A stretch of 64,000 nt of DNA from Nocardioides furvisabuli (GTDB lineage: Bacteria; Actinomycetota; Actinomycetes; Propionibacteriales; Nocardioidaceae): assembly GCF_021083185.1 (NCBI RefSeq), contig NZ_JAIGQB010000008.1:1-64000 (forward strand), written 5' to 3'. The notes below the pieces were generated by a model that was not told the origin of the DNA, did no database searches, and saw nothing but the letters and a program-made list of their open reading frames with translations. A program made the position numbers and the translations under genes. Of this stretch, positions 43,668 through 51,920 are shown in pieces. How positions within the stretch are numbered: the stretch's first letter is position 1; each line of letters starts with the position of its first letter.

Positions 43668-44330
43668 GTGCACGTCGTGATCATGGGCTGTGGCCGCGTC
43701 GGTTCGACGCTCGCCCGCAGCCTCGAGGACCGCAACCACACCGTGTCGATCATCGACAGCGAGCCGGACGCGTTCCGGCGCCTCGGTCCGGAGTTCAACG
43801 GCGACAAGATCACCGGCTACGGCTTCGACCAGCAGGTGCTCGAGAAGGCCGGCATCCGTCGCGCGGACGCGTTCGCCGCGGTGTCCAGCGGCGACAACTC
43901 CAACATCATCGCCGCCCGCGTGGCGCGCGAGACCTTCGGCCTCCAGCAGGTCGTGGCCCGCATCTACGACCCGGGCCGCGCCGAGGTCTACCAGCGTCTC
44001 GGCATCACGACGGTCGCCACGGTCAAGTGGACCGCCGACCAGGTGCTGCGCCGGATCCTGCCCGCCGGCGCCGAGCCCGACTTCCGCGACCCGTCGGGCA
44101 CGATCCGCGTCGACCACGTCCCGATCCCCGAGGCGTGGATCGGCACCCGGACGGTCGAGTTCCAGATGCAGTCGCGCAGCCGCATCGCCTGGATCGACCG
44201 GCTCGGCGAGGGCATGCTGCCCACCCGCGAGACCGTGCTGCAGGAGGGCGACATGCTCCACCTGGTCATGCGCGAGGAGCACGCGGCGCACGCCTACGCC
44301 GTGCTCGAAGCCGGCCCCGAAGCCGACTGA
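43668..44330 (+). CDS. TrkA-type RCK potassium regulator (first of pair)
   Basis: A 220-residue cytoplasmic protein with an RCK_N Rossmann domain (VHVVIMGCGRVGSTLARSLE; D at the end of strand 2, IIDSEPDAF) and an RCK_C domain from about residue 140. It binds NAD(H)/ATP and, in its family, c-di-AMP in the C domain. GTG 43668 is chosen because homology starts at VHVVIMG; TACGGT at 43656-43661 lies 6 nt before it, so a leaderless mRNA is likely. The second TrkA gene follows after 32 bp and KimA is divergent. Confidence 0.92.
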   Translation: MHVVIMGCGRVGSTLARSLEDRNHTVSIIDSEPDAFRRLGPEFNGDKITGYGFDQQVLEKAGIRRADAFAAVSSGDNSNIIAARVARETFGLQQVVARIYDPGRAEVYQRLGITTVATVKWTADQVLRRILPAGAEPDFRDPSGTIRVDHVPIPEAWIGTRTVEFQMQSRSRIAWIDRLGEGMLPTRETVLQEGDMLHLVMREEHAAHAYAVLEAGPEAD

Positions 44331-44362
44331 CCCGACCCCAGACTGAAGCAGGAGCACCACAC

Positions 44363-45028
44363 ATGCGCGTCGCCATCGCCGGAGCCGGAGCCGTGGGTCG
44401 CTCGATCGCCCGGGAGCTGATCGAGAACGGTCACCAGGTCCTGCTCATCGACAAGAGCCCGTCGGCGATCCGACCCGAGCGGGTTCCCCACGCGGAGTGG
44501 CTGCTGGCCGACTGCTGCGAGCTGTCCTCCCTCGCCGAGGCGCAGCTGGGCAAGTGCGACGTCGTGATCGCCGCGACCGGCGACGACAAGGCCAACCTGG
44601 TGACCTCGCTGCTCGCCAAGACCGAGTTCGGCGTGCCGCGCACGGTGGGACGGGTCAACCACCCCAACAACGAGTGGTTGTTCACCGAGGCGTGGGGAGT
44701 CGACGTCAACGTCTCCACCCCGCGCATCATGTCCGCGCTCGTCGAGGAGGCCGTCTCCATCGGCGACCTCGTGCGCCTGTTCACCTTCCGCCAGGGCAAC
44801 GCCAACCTCGTGGAGCTCACCTTGTCGGCCGACTCCCCCTTCGTCGGGACCCCGAGCGGGCTGGTGCCGTTCCCGGACAACTGCGCCCTCGTGACCATCC
44901 TGCGCGACGGGCAGGTCTACACCCCCGACGCCGAGCAGCCGCTGGAGTCCGGCGACGAGCTGCTCTTCGTGGTCCCGGCCGAGGTCGAGCACGAGCTCGA
45001 GCAGCTGCTCTCCCCCGGCCACCGCTGA
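44363..45028 (+). CDS. TrkA-type RCK potassium regulator (second of pair)
   Basis: A 221-residue paralogue of the preceding protein: RCK_N with MRVAIAGAGAVGRSIARELI and LLIDKSPSAI, and an RCK_C domain ending in DELLFVVPAEVEHELEQLL. AGGAG lies about 9 nt upstream of the ATG. The tandem of two half-length RCK proteins suggests a mixed ring. They may gate or hold the KimA-like transporter. A DUF3159 gene converges from the right 39 bp after its end. Confidence 0.92.
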   Translation: MRVAIAGAGAVGRSIARELIENGHQVLLIDKSPSAIRPERVPHAEWLLADCCELSSLAEAQLGKCDVVIAATGDDKANLVTSLLAKTEFGVPRTVGRVNHPNNEWLFTEAWGVDVNVSTPRIMSALVEEAVSIGDLVRLFTFRQGNANLVELTLSADSPFVGTPSGLVPFPDNCALVTILRDGQVYTPDAEQPLESGDELLFVVPAEVEHELEQLLSPGHR

Positions 45029-45066
45029 GCCCCGGCCACGCCGCCGGCAGCGCAGGGCGTACGCCG

Positions 45067-45795
45067 TCAGGAAGGCGTCGCGTCGCCGGTGGCCGGCGTG
45101 ACCGGCGTCCGGTTGCGCGACAGCAGCCACACCATCGTGGCCAGCGCGGCCAGCTGGAGGGGCCAGCCGAGCACGATCTTGAGCACGCCGAGCGCCGCGA
45201 CTGCGGCGTCAGGGTCGATCGAGCCGGAGCTGCCGGCCAGCCAGATGGGCGCCTGGATCACGACACGGAGCGCGCAGGGCGCGACGAGCAGCCAGGTGAG
45301 GCGGCTGCAGAGCTTCACGACCTGCCGGTCGGAGTGCCAGGCGGTGGGGTCGCCGGTGATGGAGCCGACCATGAAGCCGACCAGCGGCCACCCGATGATG
45401 CAGGTGAAGCCCAGCACCACGGCGTAGGCGCCGTTGTAGAGGATGCCGGGCAGGAAGTAGGCCAACGCCTGGTCCTGCTCGGAGCCGCCGGCGGCAGCGG
45501 AACGGTGCACGAAGTACCACCCGATCGCGATGCCGAACAGCGCGTTGACCACGAACTGCACGGTCGAGCGCTGCACGAGCCGGATCACCAGCAGCACGAG
45601 CGCGGCCCCGACGCTGACGTAGATCGCGGTGTCGAGGTCGCGCATCGTGAGCCACGTGAGGGTGAACAGGATCGTCGGGACGGCCGCCTCGGCCATGCCC
45701 CGGCGCCCGCCGAGGGCCTTGGAGAGCTGCTGGCGCACGACGGCCTCGACCGTGTCGGTGTCGGCCGCGGCGGCGGTCCGCGTCGGCTCGCTCAT
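45067..45795 (-). CDS. DUF3159 membrane protein
   Basis: A 242-residue protein starting MSEPTRTAAAADTDTVEAVV, with about six hydrophobic segments. The family text GGRRGMAEAAVPTILFTLTW, then LVQRSTVQFVVNALFGIAIG, and YNGAYAVVLGFTCIIGWPLV is typical of DUF3159, which is widespread in actinobacteria and usually sits beside an OB-fold gene and DUF3710. Function is unknown. It is coupled to the OB-fold gene upstream by an ATGA overlap. Confidence 0.9.
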   Translation of the reverse strand: MSEPTRTAAAADTDTVEAVVRQQLSKALGGRRGMAEAAVPTILFTLTWLTMRDLDTAIYVSVGAALVLLVIRLVQRSTVQFVVNALFGIAIGWYFVHRSAAAGGSEQDQALAYFLPGILYNGAYAVVLGFTCIIGWPLVGFMVGSITGDPTAWHSDRQVVKLCSRLTWLLVAPCALRVVIQAPIWLAGSSGSIDPDAAVAALGVLKIVLGWPLQLAALATMVWLLSRNRTPVTPATGDATPS

Positions 45796-46154
45796 GCGCG
45801 CAGCTCGTAACGGGGGTTGAACATGATCGGCACGCCGCTCTGGCGTCCGATGCAGCCGGCGACGGTCATCGCCCGGCCGGGGCCGATGCCGGAGATCCGG
45901 CGTCGCCCGAGCCACACCACGGTGATGACGCCGGAGCCGTCGTCGAGCTCGGCTTCGAGGGCAGGCACGCCCCCGCGGGGGCGCAGGGTCACGGTGCGGA
46001 CGACGCCGTTGACCACGACGTGCTCGCGCTCGGGAGCCTCGGAGATGCACACAGCCTCGTCGCTGGTCTGGGACTGGCGCAGCTCGCGCTGGTGGGCCTC
46101 CGAGCTGTCTGCCCACTTCGACAGCGCCTGTCGCAGGCGGCTCTTCTCGGCCAC
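45792..46154 (-). CDS. OB-fold nucleic acid-binding domain protein
   Basis: A 120-residue protein from GTG 46154 (VAEKSRLRQALSKWADSS). An N-terminal helix of ~35 residues precedes a single OB fold (VNGVVRTVTLRPRGGVPALE, AELDDGSGVITVVWLGRRRI, GIGPGRAMTVAGCIG). It is like RecG/RecO-type or tRNA-anticodon-type OB domains, and probably binds nucleic acid. A longer reading to 46235 is Arg/Cys-rich and runs into the DUF3710 end, so I left it out. It stands in a conserved actinobacterial set with DUF3159 and DUF3710. Confidence 0.85.
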   Translation of the reverse strand: MAEKSRLRQALSKWADSSEAHQRELRQSQTSDEAVCISEAPEREHVVVNGVVRTVTLRPRGGVPALEAELDDGSGVITVVWLGRRRISGIGPGRAMTVAGCIGRQSGVPIMFNPRYELRA

Positions 46155-46161
46155 GCTCGGC

Positions 46162-46800
46162 TCACCCCACCCGGCGGGCGTCGTCCGGCAGGCGGACCGG
46201 CAGGGGCTCGCCGACCGGCATCGCACCTTCGCCACGGCGTACGACGACCTGGGCGAGGGCGTCCTCCCACTCCGAGGCGGCGTCGGGCTCGACGGCGGGG
46301 CGTCCGAGGAACGACGCGCGGAGCATCCAGCGCTCGCCGTTGATGCCGATGATGCGCGAGGGCTGGGTGGCGGCGGTGCCGTCGGGACGCTGGACCGGCA
46401 TCGCGCAGACCAGCTCGGTGCCCCAGCGGCCCTCGCGCTCGGTGGCGTGGCCGCCCCGGCGCGCCATGTCGGCGGCGATCTGCGGTCGGACGTCGGACCA
46501 GAGGTCGCCGTTGCGCGGCGCGGCGAAGGCCTGGAACTCGACGGCGCCGTCCTGGCCCGCGAGCATCACGGCCCGCACCTGGCCGCTCTGCTCGTCGACC
46601 TGCAGCCGCAGCTCGCGGTCGGCGATCGCGGGCACCAGCACCGAGCCGAGGTCGGCGCGCTCGATGCCGTCGCCCTCGACCTCCGAGACGTCGAACGGCC
46701 CGGACGCCGTCGGGGCGGGGATCGGCTCCTCCGCGGCGACGGTTTCGTCGTCGGCCGTCACGGCCGGGTCGGTGGCCTCTGCCTTGCGGCGGAACTTCAC
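46162..46800 (-). CDS. DUF3710 protein
   Basis: A 212-residue soluble protein with an acidic low-complexity start (residues 1-35) and a DUF3710 domain: GPFDVSEVEGDGIERADLGS, then VMLAGQDGAVEFQAFAAPRN, DVRPQIAADMARRGGHATER and GINGERWMLRASFLGRPAVE. The function is unknown. It is part of the dut-DUF3710-OB-DUF3159 order seen in many actinobacteria, 39 bp after dut. Confidence 0.9.
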   Translation of the reverse strand: MKFRRKAEATDPAVTADDETVAAEEPIPAPTASGPFDVSEVEGDGIERADLGSVLVPAIADRELRLQVDEQSGQVRAVMLAGQDGAVEFQAFAAPRNGDLWSDVRPQIAADMARRGGHATEREGRWGTELVCAMPVQRPDGTAATQPSRIIGINGERWMLRASFLGRPAVEPDAASEWEDALAQVVVRRGEGAMPVGEPLPVRLPDDARRVG

Positions 46801-46839
46801 GTCAGCACTCCTTGTCGATGGGCCCGAGGCGCGCAGGAC

Positions 46840-47352
46840 TCATGTGCGCACACCCGTACCAGTAGAACCGTAGCCCCCGTCTCCCCGCACCGAGTCGGGC
46901 AGCACCCCCACCTCGACGAAGCGCGCCCGCTCGAAGCGCTGCACCACCAGCTGGGCGATGCGCTCGCCGCGGCGCAGCGTGACCGCCTCGACCGGGTCGT
47001 GGTTGATCAGCAGCACCTTGACCTCGCCGCGGTAGCCCGCGTCCACGGTGCCGGGCGTGTTGACGATGGACAGCCCGTGGCGCGCCGCGAGCCCGGAGCG
47101 CGGGTGCACCAGGGCGACGTAACCGTCGGGCAGCGCGACGGCGATGCCGGTCGGCACCAGGGCCCGCTCGCCGGGGGCGAGGGTGAGGTCCACGGTGGTG
47201 TGCAGGTCCGCGCCCGCGTCGCCCGGGTGGGCGTAGGACGGCAGCGGCAGGTCGGGGTCGAGCCGCACGACCTGGATGTCGAGCTGGATGTCGAGCTGGA
47301 TGTCGCGCTGGGTCTCGGACGGGGGCTCGGGCATGAGGTGGGCGTCGGGCAC
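46840..47352 (-). CDS. dut: dUTP diphosphatase
   Basis: About 170 residues. This trimeric enzyme hydrolyses dUTP to dUMP, keeping uracil out of DNA. The five family motifs are visible: [59 protein letters not shown] and the C-terminal [12 protein letters not shown] 47352 is used because TAGATT lies 8 nt before it (leaderless); ATG 47334 is the other option. The N-terminus has a tandem peptide [11 protein letters not shown] from a 12-bp DNA repeat (47271-47306). Confidence 0.95.
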   Translation of the reverse strand: MPDAHLMPEPPSETQRDIQLDIQLDIQVVRLDPDLPLPSYAHPGDAGADLHTTVDLTLAPGERALVPTGIAVALPDGYVALVHPRSGLAARHGLSIVNTPGTVDAGYRGEVKVLLINHDPVEAVTLRRGERIAQLVVQRFERARFVEVGVLPDSVRGDGGYGSTGTGVRT

Positions 47353-47360
47353 GAGGAGAG

Positions 47361-47372
47361 AATCTATAGGCT
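47361..47372. promoter_or_regulatory. Back-to-back -10 elements of dut and the DUF3093 gene
   Basis: AATCTATAGGCT. On the minus strand TAGATT (47361-47366) lies 8 nt before the dut GTG (47352). On the plus strand TAGGCT (47367-47372) lies 7 nt before the DUF3093 GTG (47380). The two TANNNT hexamers abut exactly. Each then predicts a leaderless transcript. No ribosome site precedes either start, which supports this. Confidence 0.6.
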
Positions 47373-47379
47373 CTGCGCC

Positions 47380-47838
47380 GTGGACTACGCCGAACGCCTC
47401 ACCGTCCCGCTGCGCTGGTGGGTCCAGGGCACCATGCTCGTGGCGTCGCTCTGGCTGGCGGTCCTGGCCGCGACCCCCGAGGTCGTCGCGTGGTCGGTCA
47501 CGGCGGTCGCGCTGGCGCTGCTGGTGGCGCTGCTCGGCACCTACGGCAGCCCGAAGGTCTCGGTCGACGACCACACGCTGCGGGCCGGGCGGGCGCACAT
47601 CCCCCTGGAGCACGTCGGGGCGGCCACCGCCCTCGATGCGGACGGCGTACGCCGCCAGGCGGGCGTGGACGCCGACGCCCGTGCCTACCTCCTCCTGCGG
47701 CCCTACCTCAAGCGCGGCGTGCGGGTCGACATCACCGATCCGGCCGATCCCACGCCCTACTGGTTGATCAGCTGCCGGCGCCCCGACGCCCTCGTCTCAG
47801 CCCTGGAGGCGACGCGCACGCACCGAGACGCTGGATAG
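47380..47838 (+). CDS. DUF3093 membrane protein
   Basis: A 152-residue protein from GTG 47380 ([17 protein letters not shown]). Two close membrane segments ([13 protein letters not shown] and [15 protein letters not shown]) are followed by a PH-like or beta-rich domain: [40 protein letters not shown] and [17 protein letters not shown], typical of DUF3093. The function is unknown. It is divergent from dut, with abutting promoters, and a DUF4235 gene follows after 9 bp. Confidence 0.9.
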   Translation: MDYAERLTVPLRWWVQGTMLVASLWLAVLAATPEVVAWSVTAVALALLVALLGTYGSPKVSVDDHTLRAGRAHIPLEHVGAATALDADGVRRQAGVDADARAYLLLRPYLKRGVRVDITDPADPTPYWLISCRRPDALVSALEATRTHRDAG

Positions 47839-47847
47839 GGTGCGTCC

Positions 47848-48174
47848 ATGGCTTCCCAGGACTCCTCCAGCAAGTTCTTCTCCGCGTTCTCGCTCGTCGC
47901 TGCGATCGGGGCGGCGGCGGTCGCCAAGAAGGGACTGAACACCACGTGGCGCGCCACCACCGGCAAGAACCCGCCGACCAACCCGGCGGACCCCGACGTC
48001 GGGCTCGGCGAGGCGGTCATGTGGGCCGCCGTGAGCGGCACCCTGATCGGGGTGGCCCGGATGCTGGCGGCACGTCGCGCGGCGGGTTACTACGCGAAGT
48101 CCACCGGGCACCTGCCCCCGCAGCTGGCGAAGGACGGACAGGACGCCTCGAAGGCCCCTGCCGCCACCTCCTGA
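47848..48174 (+). CDS. DUF4235 membrane protein
   Basis: A 108-residue protein with two hydrophobic segments, SLVAAIGAAAVAKKGLNTTW and VMWAAVSGTLIGVARMLAAR, and the DUF4235 words WRATTGKNPPTNPADPDVGL and RRAAGYYAKSTGHLP. The function is unknown. AGGGTG lies 6 nt before the ATG; TAGGGT at the same place could instead be a -10 element. A strong hairpin follows the stop codon. Confidence 0.9.
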   Translation: MASQDSSSKFFSAFSLVAAIGAAAVAKKGLNTTWRATTGKNPPTNPADPDVGLGEAVMWAAVSGTLIGVARMLAARRAAGYYAKSTGHLPPQLAKDGQDASKAPAATS

Positions 48175-48194
48175 GCGCACCCTCCCGCACGACG

Positions 48195-48228
48195 CAGCGC
48201 CCGCCCCTCGACGGAGGGGCGGGCGCTG
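48195..48228. terminator. Strong bidirectional terminator hairpin
   Basis: A perfect 15-bp GC stem (CAGCGCCCGCCCCTC and its complement) with the loop GACG. It lies 20 bp after the DUF4235 stop and 20 bp before the DUF4193 stop, which converge. It can end transcription from both sides. Confidence 0.85.
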
Positions 48229-48247
48229 TGCGTTCGTGCAGCCGTGC

Positions 48248-48538
48248 TCAGATGCAGTCGCGGCAGATGAGCTTCTTCTCATCGGCCAGCTGCGAGCGGT
48301 GGTGCACCAGGAAGCAGCTCATGCAGGTGAACTCGTCGTCCTGCCGCGGCATGACCTCGACCGCCAGCTCTTCGTGCGAGAGGTCGGCACCGGGAAGCTC
48401 GAAGGACTCGGCCGCCTCGGTCTCGTCCTCGTCGACCTTGCCGGAGTTCTTGTCGTGGCGGCGGGCCTTGAGCTCCTCGATGCTCTCCTCGCTCTGGTCC
48501 TCCTCGGACTTGCGCGGTGCGTCGTAGTCGGTGGCCAT
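48248..48538 (-). CDS. DUF4193 zinc-ribbon protein
   Basis: A 96-residue acidic protein starting MATDYDAPRKSEEDQSEESI. The N-terminal ~60 residues are highly charged; the C-terminus has a zinc-ribbon with two CxxC pairs (DEFTCMSCFLVHHRSQL and LICRDCI). It is a short conserved actinobacterial protein (DUF4193), with a role I cannot assign. A longer frame to 48712 is low quality. The gap to the phosphatase gene (230 bp) has no other gene. Confidence 0.92.
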   Translation of the reverse strand: MATDYDAPRKSEEDQSEESIEELKARRHDKNSGKVDEDETEAAESFELPGADLSHEELAVEVMPRQDDEFTCMSCFLVHHRSQLADEKKLICRDCI

Positions 48539-48768
48539 CGAATCCCTCTCCCCATGCAGTGGCTCAGACCGGCCGGATCGCGGCACGGGCGTGAGACCGA
48601 GTTGTTGCTCGTCGTCGGCGCCAGATTGTGCACCATGAACCGGCTCCGTGGTGAGCCGGTCCGCAACGTGTCGCATGAACAGTGCGCGACGCCTCGCTAT
48701 TCCCCGTGCCACCTGCGTGGTCCAGCCCGGTCGGACCCACCCGCGCAGGGGTGACGCGGGTCACCCCG

Positions 48769-49581
48769 TCAGGCGAGGAAACCGGTGCTCCGCAGCGCGT
48801 CCGCGAAGGTGTCCCAGCCGTCGGCAGGTGTCCCCACGACGACGTTGCGCCGGGGGAAGCCGGGGAGCGTCATCGTGCCGTCGAGCAGCTCGAAGCGGCC
48901 TCCGGCCTCGCGCAGCACGAGGCCGCCGGCCGACCAGTCCCACGGCTGGGGGCCGGCCTCGACGTAGGCGTCGGCGCTGCCCTCGGCGACGTGGCACAGG
49001 TCGAGCGAGCACGACCCCATGCGGCGGATGTCGCGCACCTCGGGCAGCAGGCGTGCGACGCAGGCGGCCTGGTGCTCGCGGACGGCGCGCTGGTAGCCGA
49101 AGCCGGTGAGGACCAGGCGCTCGGCCAGCGGCGGGGTGGGGCGTACGCCGATGGAGGCCCCGTCGCGGGTGGCGCCGAGGCCGCGGGCGGCGGCGTACTC
49201 GGTGCCGGTGGGGATGGCGACCACGGCGCCCGCCACGACCTCGCCGTCCACCTCCGCGGCGACGGACACCGCGCAGTCGGGCAGGCCGTAGAGGTAGTTG
49301 ACGGTGCCGTCGATCGGGTCGACGACCCACCGCACCCCGCTGGTGCCGGGCCGGTCGTCGCCCTCCTCGCCGAGGATCGCGTCGTCGGGCCGCGCGGCGG
49401 TGATGCGCTCGCGCACGAGTGTCTCGACCGCCCGGTCGGCCTCGGTGACCACGTCGACCGCACTGGTCTTGGTGTCGGCCACGCCGATGCCGCCGATCCG
49501 CATCTCCCGGGCCAGCGCGGCGCCCTCGTGGGCGACGGTGCGGGCCAGGTCGCGCAGGGCGGCGGGGTCCGCAGTGCTCAC
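48769..49581 (-). CDS. Inositol monophosphatase family protein
   Basis: A 270-residue Mg-dependent phosphatase from GTG 49581, which overlaps the ferrochelatase stop by 4 bp. Metal-binding motifs: [12 protein letters not shown] (site 1 E/D region), [29 protein letters not shown] and [19 protein letters not shown]. Family members hydrolyse inositol-1-phosphate, histidinol phosphate, or fructose-1,6-bisphosphate; the substrate is not decidable here. Co-expression with heme synthesis is a matter of position. Confidence 0.93.
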   Translation of the reverse strand: MSTADPAALRDLARTVAHEGAALAREMRIGGIGVADTKTSAVDVVTEADRAVETLVRERITAARPDDAILGEEGDDRPGTSGVRWVVDPIDGTVNYLYGLPDCAVSVAAEVDGEVVAGAVVAIPTGTEYAAARGLGATRDGASIGVRPTPPLAERLVLTGFGYQRAVREHQAACVARLLPEVRDIRRMGSCSLDLCHVAEGSADAYVEAGPQPWDWSAGGLVLREAGGRFELLDGTMTLPGFPRRNVVVGTPADGWDTFADALRSTGFLA

Positions 49582-50690
49582 GAGTCGCGACCGCACAGGG
49601 CGGGGCGCGGACCGCGCGGGTTGGGGCAGCAGCCCACCCCGCAGACGTCCGGGCCGGCCGGCATCGAGCCCACGGCCGGACGCTCGGGAGCCTCGCCACG
49701 CTCGGCCGCTGCGCGCTCGAGGAGCAGGTCGCGCACCATCGCGACGAAGCGCGGGTCGACCCCGGCGGTGGCGGCGCGCACGGCCGAGATGCCGAGACGC
49801 TCGGCCGTGGCCATCGCCTCGGTGTCGAGGTCGTAGATGACCTCCATGTGGTCGGAGACGAAGCCGATCGGCATCAGCACCACGCTGCTCACCCCGTCGG
49901 TGGCCAGCTCCTCGAGGTGGTCGTTCACGTCCGGCTCCAGCCACGGCGTCGACGGCGCGCCCGAGCGCGAGCAGTAGACCAGGTCGTGGCGGTGGGCGCG
50001 ACCCGTCGCCTCGCGCACCCGCCGGGCCACCTCGTCGACGGCGCTGCGGTGCTGGCGGACGTAGGCCTCGCGAGGCTGGCCCAGGGGGTCCTCCGAGCCG
50101 CTGGTCTCGGCCATCGCGGTCGGGATCGAGTGGGTGACGAAGACCAGGCGCGCCCGGTCGCCCCCGTCGGGGAGCTCGGCGAGCGCCGCCAGGCAGGCGT
50201 CGACGGCCGGCTCGATGAAGCCGGGGTGGTTGTAGTACTGCCGCAGCTTGTCCAGGCGCGGGGCGCCCTCCACCTGCTCGACGGCGTCCAAGAGGTTCTC
50301 GCGGTACTGCCGGCACGACGACCACGACGAGTACGCCGACGTGGCGAAGACCGCGGCCCGCTGCACGCCGTCGGCGGACATCTGCGCGAGCGTGTCGGCG
50401 AGGTAGGGGTCCCAGTTGCGGTTGCCGAAGTAGACCGGCAGGTCGATCCCCTGCTCGGCGAGGTCCTTCTCCAACGCCTCGATCAGCGCGCGGTTCTGGT
50501 CGTTGATCGGGCTCCTGCCGCCGAAGAGGAAGTAGTGCTCCCCCACCTGCTCCAGGCGCTCGCGGGGGATGCCCCGCCCACGCGTGACGTTCTCCAGGAA
50601 CGGCACCACGTCCTCGGGCTTCTCGGGACCTCCGAAGGAGAGCACCAGAAGAGCGTCGTACGGCTTCACGTCGGGTCCCGCAGGATTCAT
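49578..50690 (-). CDS. hemH: Ferrochelatase (coproporphyrin type)
   Basis: A 370-residue enzyme that inserts Fe(II) into a porphyrin, probably coproporphyrin III as in other actinobacteria. Visible: the start [20 protein letters not shown], the QYYNHPGF helix, the family His in [11 protein letters not shown], and [18 protein letters not shown] with the conserved catalytic Glu. A Cys-rich tail ([20 protein letters not shown]) gives the four ligands of a [2Fe-2S] cluster. An MFS transporter is divergent, 33 bp away. The phosphatase gene is downstream and coupled. Confidence 0.94.
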   Translation of the reverse strand: MNPAGPDVKPYDALLVLSFGGPEKPEDVVPFLENVTRGRGIPRERLEQVGEHYFLFGGRSPINDQNRALIEALEKDLAEQGIDLPVYFGNRNWDPYLADTLAQMSADGVQRAAVFATSAYSSWSSCRQYRENLLDAVEQVEGAPRLDKLRQYYNHPGFIEPAVDACLAALAELPDGGDRARLVFVTHSIPTAMAETSGSEDPLGQPREAYVRQHRSAVDEVARRVREATGRAHRHDLVYCSRSGAPSTPWLEPDVNDHLEELATDGVSSVVLMPIGFVSDHMEVIYDLDTEAMATAERLGISAVRAATAGVDPRFVAMVRDLLLERAAAERGEAPERPAVGSMPAGPDVCGVGCCPNPRGPRPALCGRDS

Positions 50691-50723
50691 GGCGCCAGCC
50701 TAGGCGGGCCTACCATCACCTCG

Positions 50724-51920
50724 ATGCTCGACTCCTACGCGCGGGTGCTGAGGCGCCCGGGTGCCCTCGCCTTCAGCAGCGCCGCCCTCGTGGCGCGCCT
50801 GCCCATCTCCATGGTCGGGCTCGGCATCGTGCTCCTCGTCCAGGAGCGCACCGGCTCCTACGGTCTCGCCGGCACCGTCGCCGCCGTCTTCGTGCTGGCC
50901 GAGGCCGCCTTCGCGGTCCTGCACGGCCGGTGGGTCGACCACTTCGGCCAGTCGCGCGTCCTCCCCCTCGCGATCTCCCTCTTCGGCGCCGGGCTGGCAC
51001 TGATGATGGTGGCGGTCGAGCAGGACTGGGCACGGGTCTGGACCTACCTCTTCGCCGCGGTCGCGGGCGCCTCCCTCCCGCAGGTCGGCGCGAGCGTGCG
51101 GACCCGCTGGTCCCACCTGCTCGACCAGCCCGGCGAGAAGCAGACGGCCTTCGCGCTCGAGGCGGTGCTCGACGAGGTCGTCTTCGTGGTCGGACCGGTG
51201 CTCGTCACGCTCCTGGCCACCGGCTACCACCCCGTCGCCGGGCTCACCTTCGCCCTCGTCAGCGGCGTGCTCGGCACCTTCGCCTTCGCCGCGCAGCGAC
51301 GCACGGAGCCCCCGGCGGGGCGCAGCTCGACGACCGGCGGGCCGAAGCCGCCGATGCCGTGGCGGCTGGTGCTGCCGCTGGCGCTCGTCTGCCTCACCCT
51401 CGGCGCGCTGTTCGGGGCCGCAGAGGTCACCACCGTCGCGTTCGCGGAGGAGCAGGGACAGCGCGGGGCCGCCGGCTGGCTGCTGGCGGCGTGGTCGTTC
51501 GGCAGCCTGGTGGCCGGCCTCGTCACCGGCGCGATCGCGTGGCGCAGCGGGCCGGACGTGCGCCTGCGCTGGGGCTCGGCTGCGATGGCGCTGGCCATGG
51601 CGCCCCTGATGTTCGTCTCCTCGATCCCCCTGATGGCCGTCGTGCTGCTCATCGGCGGGCTCGCGATCGCGCCAACCATGATCGGCGCGATGACGATGGT
51701 GGAGCAGGGCGTTCCGTCGGGCCGGCTGACCGAGGGCATGGCGATCCTGCACACCGGGATCGTCGCCGGCGTCGCGCCGGGCGCGAGCATCGCCGGCTTC
51801 GTGGTCGACCACAGCGGGGCGTCGGCGGCGTACGCCGTGGCCCTCGCCGGCGGCGTGCTCGGCGCGCTCGCCGCGCAGACGGCCCGGCCGTCGCGCGCCC
51901 TGGCTACCGTGCGCTCATGA
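50724..51920 (+). CDS. MFS transporter
   Basis: A 398-residue, 12-helix transporter starting MLDSYARVLRRPGALAFSSA. The half-protein duplication is visible: the loop-2-like motif GRWVDHFGQSRVLPLAISLF after helix 2, and the second half begins at PMPWRLVLPLALVCLTLGAL. It is of the drug/sugar MFS type found often next to hemH in actinobacteria. The substrate is not predictable. The stop overlaps the oxidase ATG by 4 bp, so they are coupled. Confidence 0.87.
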   Translation: MLDSYARVLRRPGALAFSSAALVARLPISMVGLGIVLLVQERTGSYGLAGTVAAVFVLAEAAFAVLHGRWVDHFGQSRVLPLAISLFGAGLALMMVAVEQDWARVWTYLFAAVAGASLPQVGASVRTRWSHLLDQPGEKQTAFALEAVLDEVVFVVGPVLVTLLATGYHPVAGLTFALVSGVLGTFAFAAQRRTEPPAGRSSTTGGPKPPMPWRLVLPLALVCLTLGALFGAAEVTTVAFAEEQGQRGAAGWLLAAWSFGSLVAGLVTGAIAWRSGPDVRLRWGSAAMALAMAPLMFVSSIPLMAVVLLIGGLAIAPTMIGAMTMVEQGVPSGRLTEGMAILHTGIVAGVAPGASIAGFVVDHSGASAAYAVALAGGVLGALAAQTARPSRALATVRS

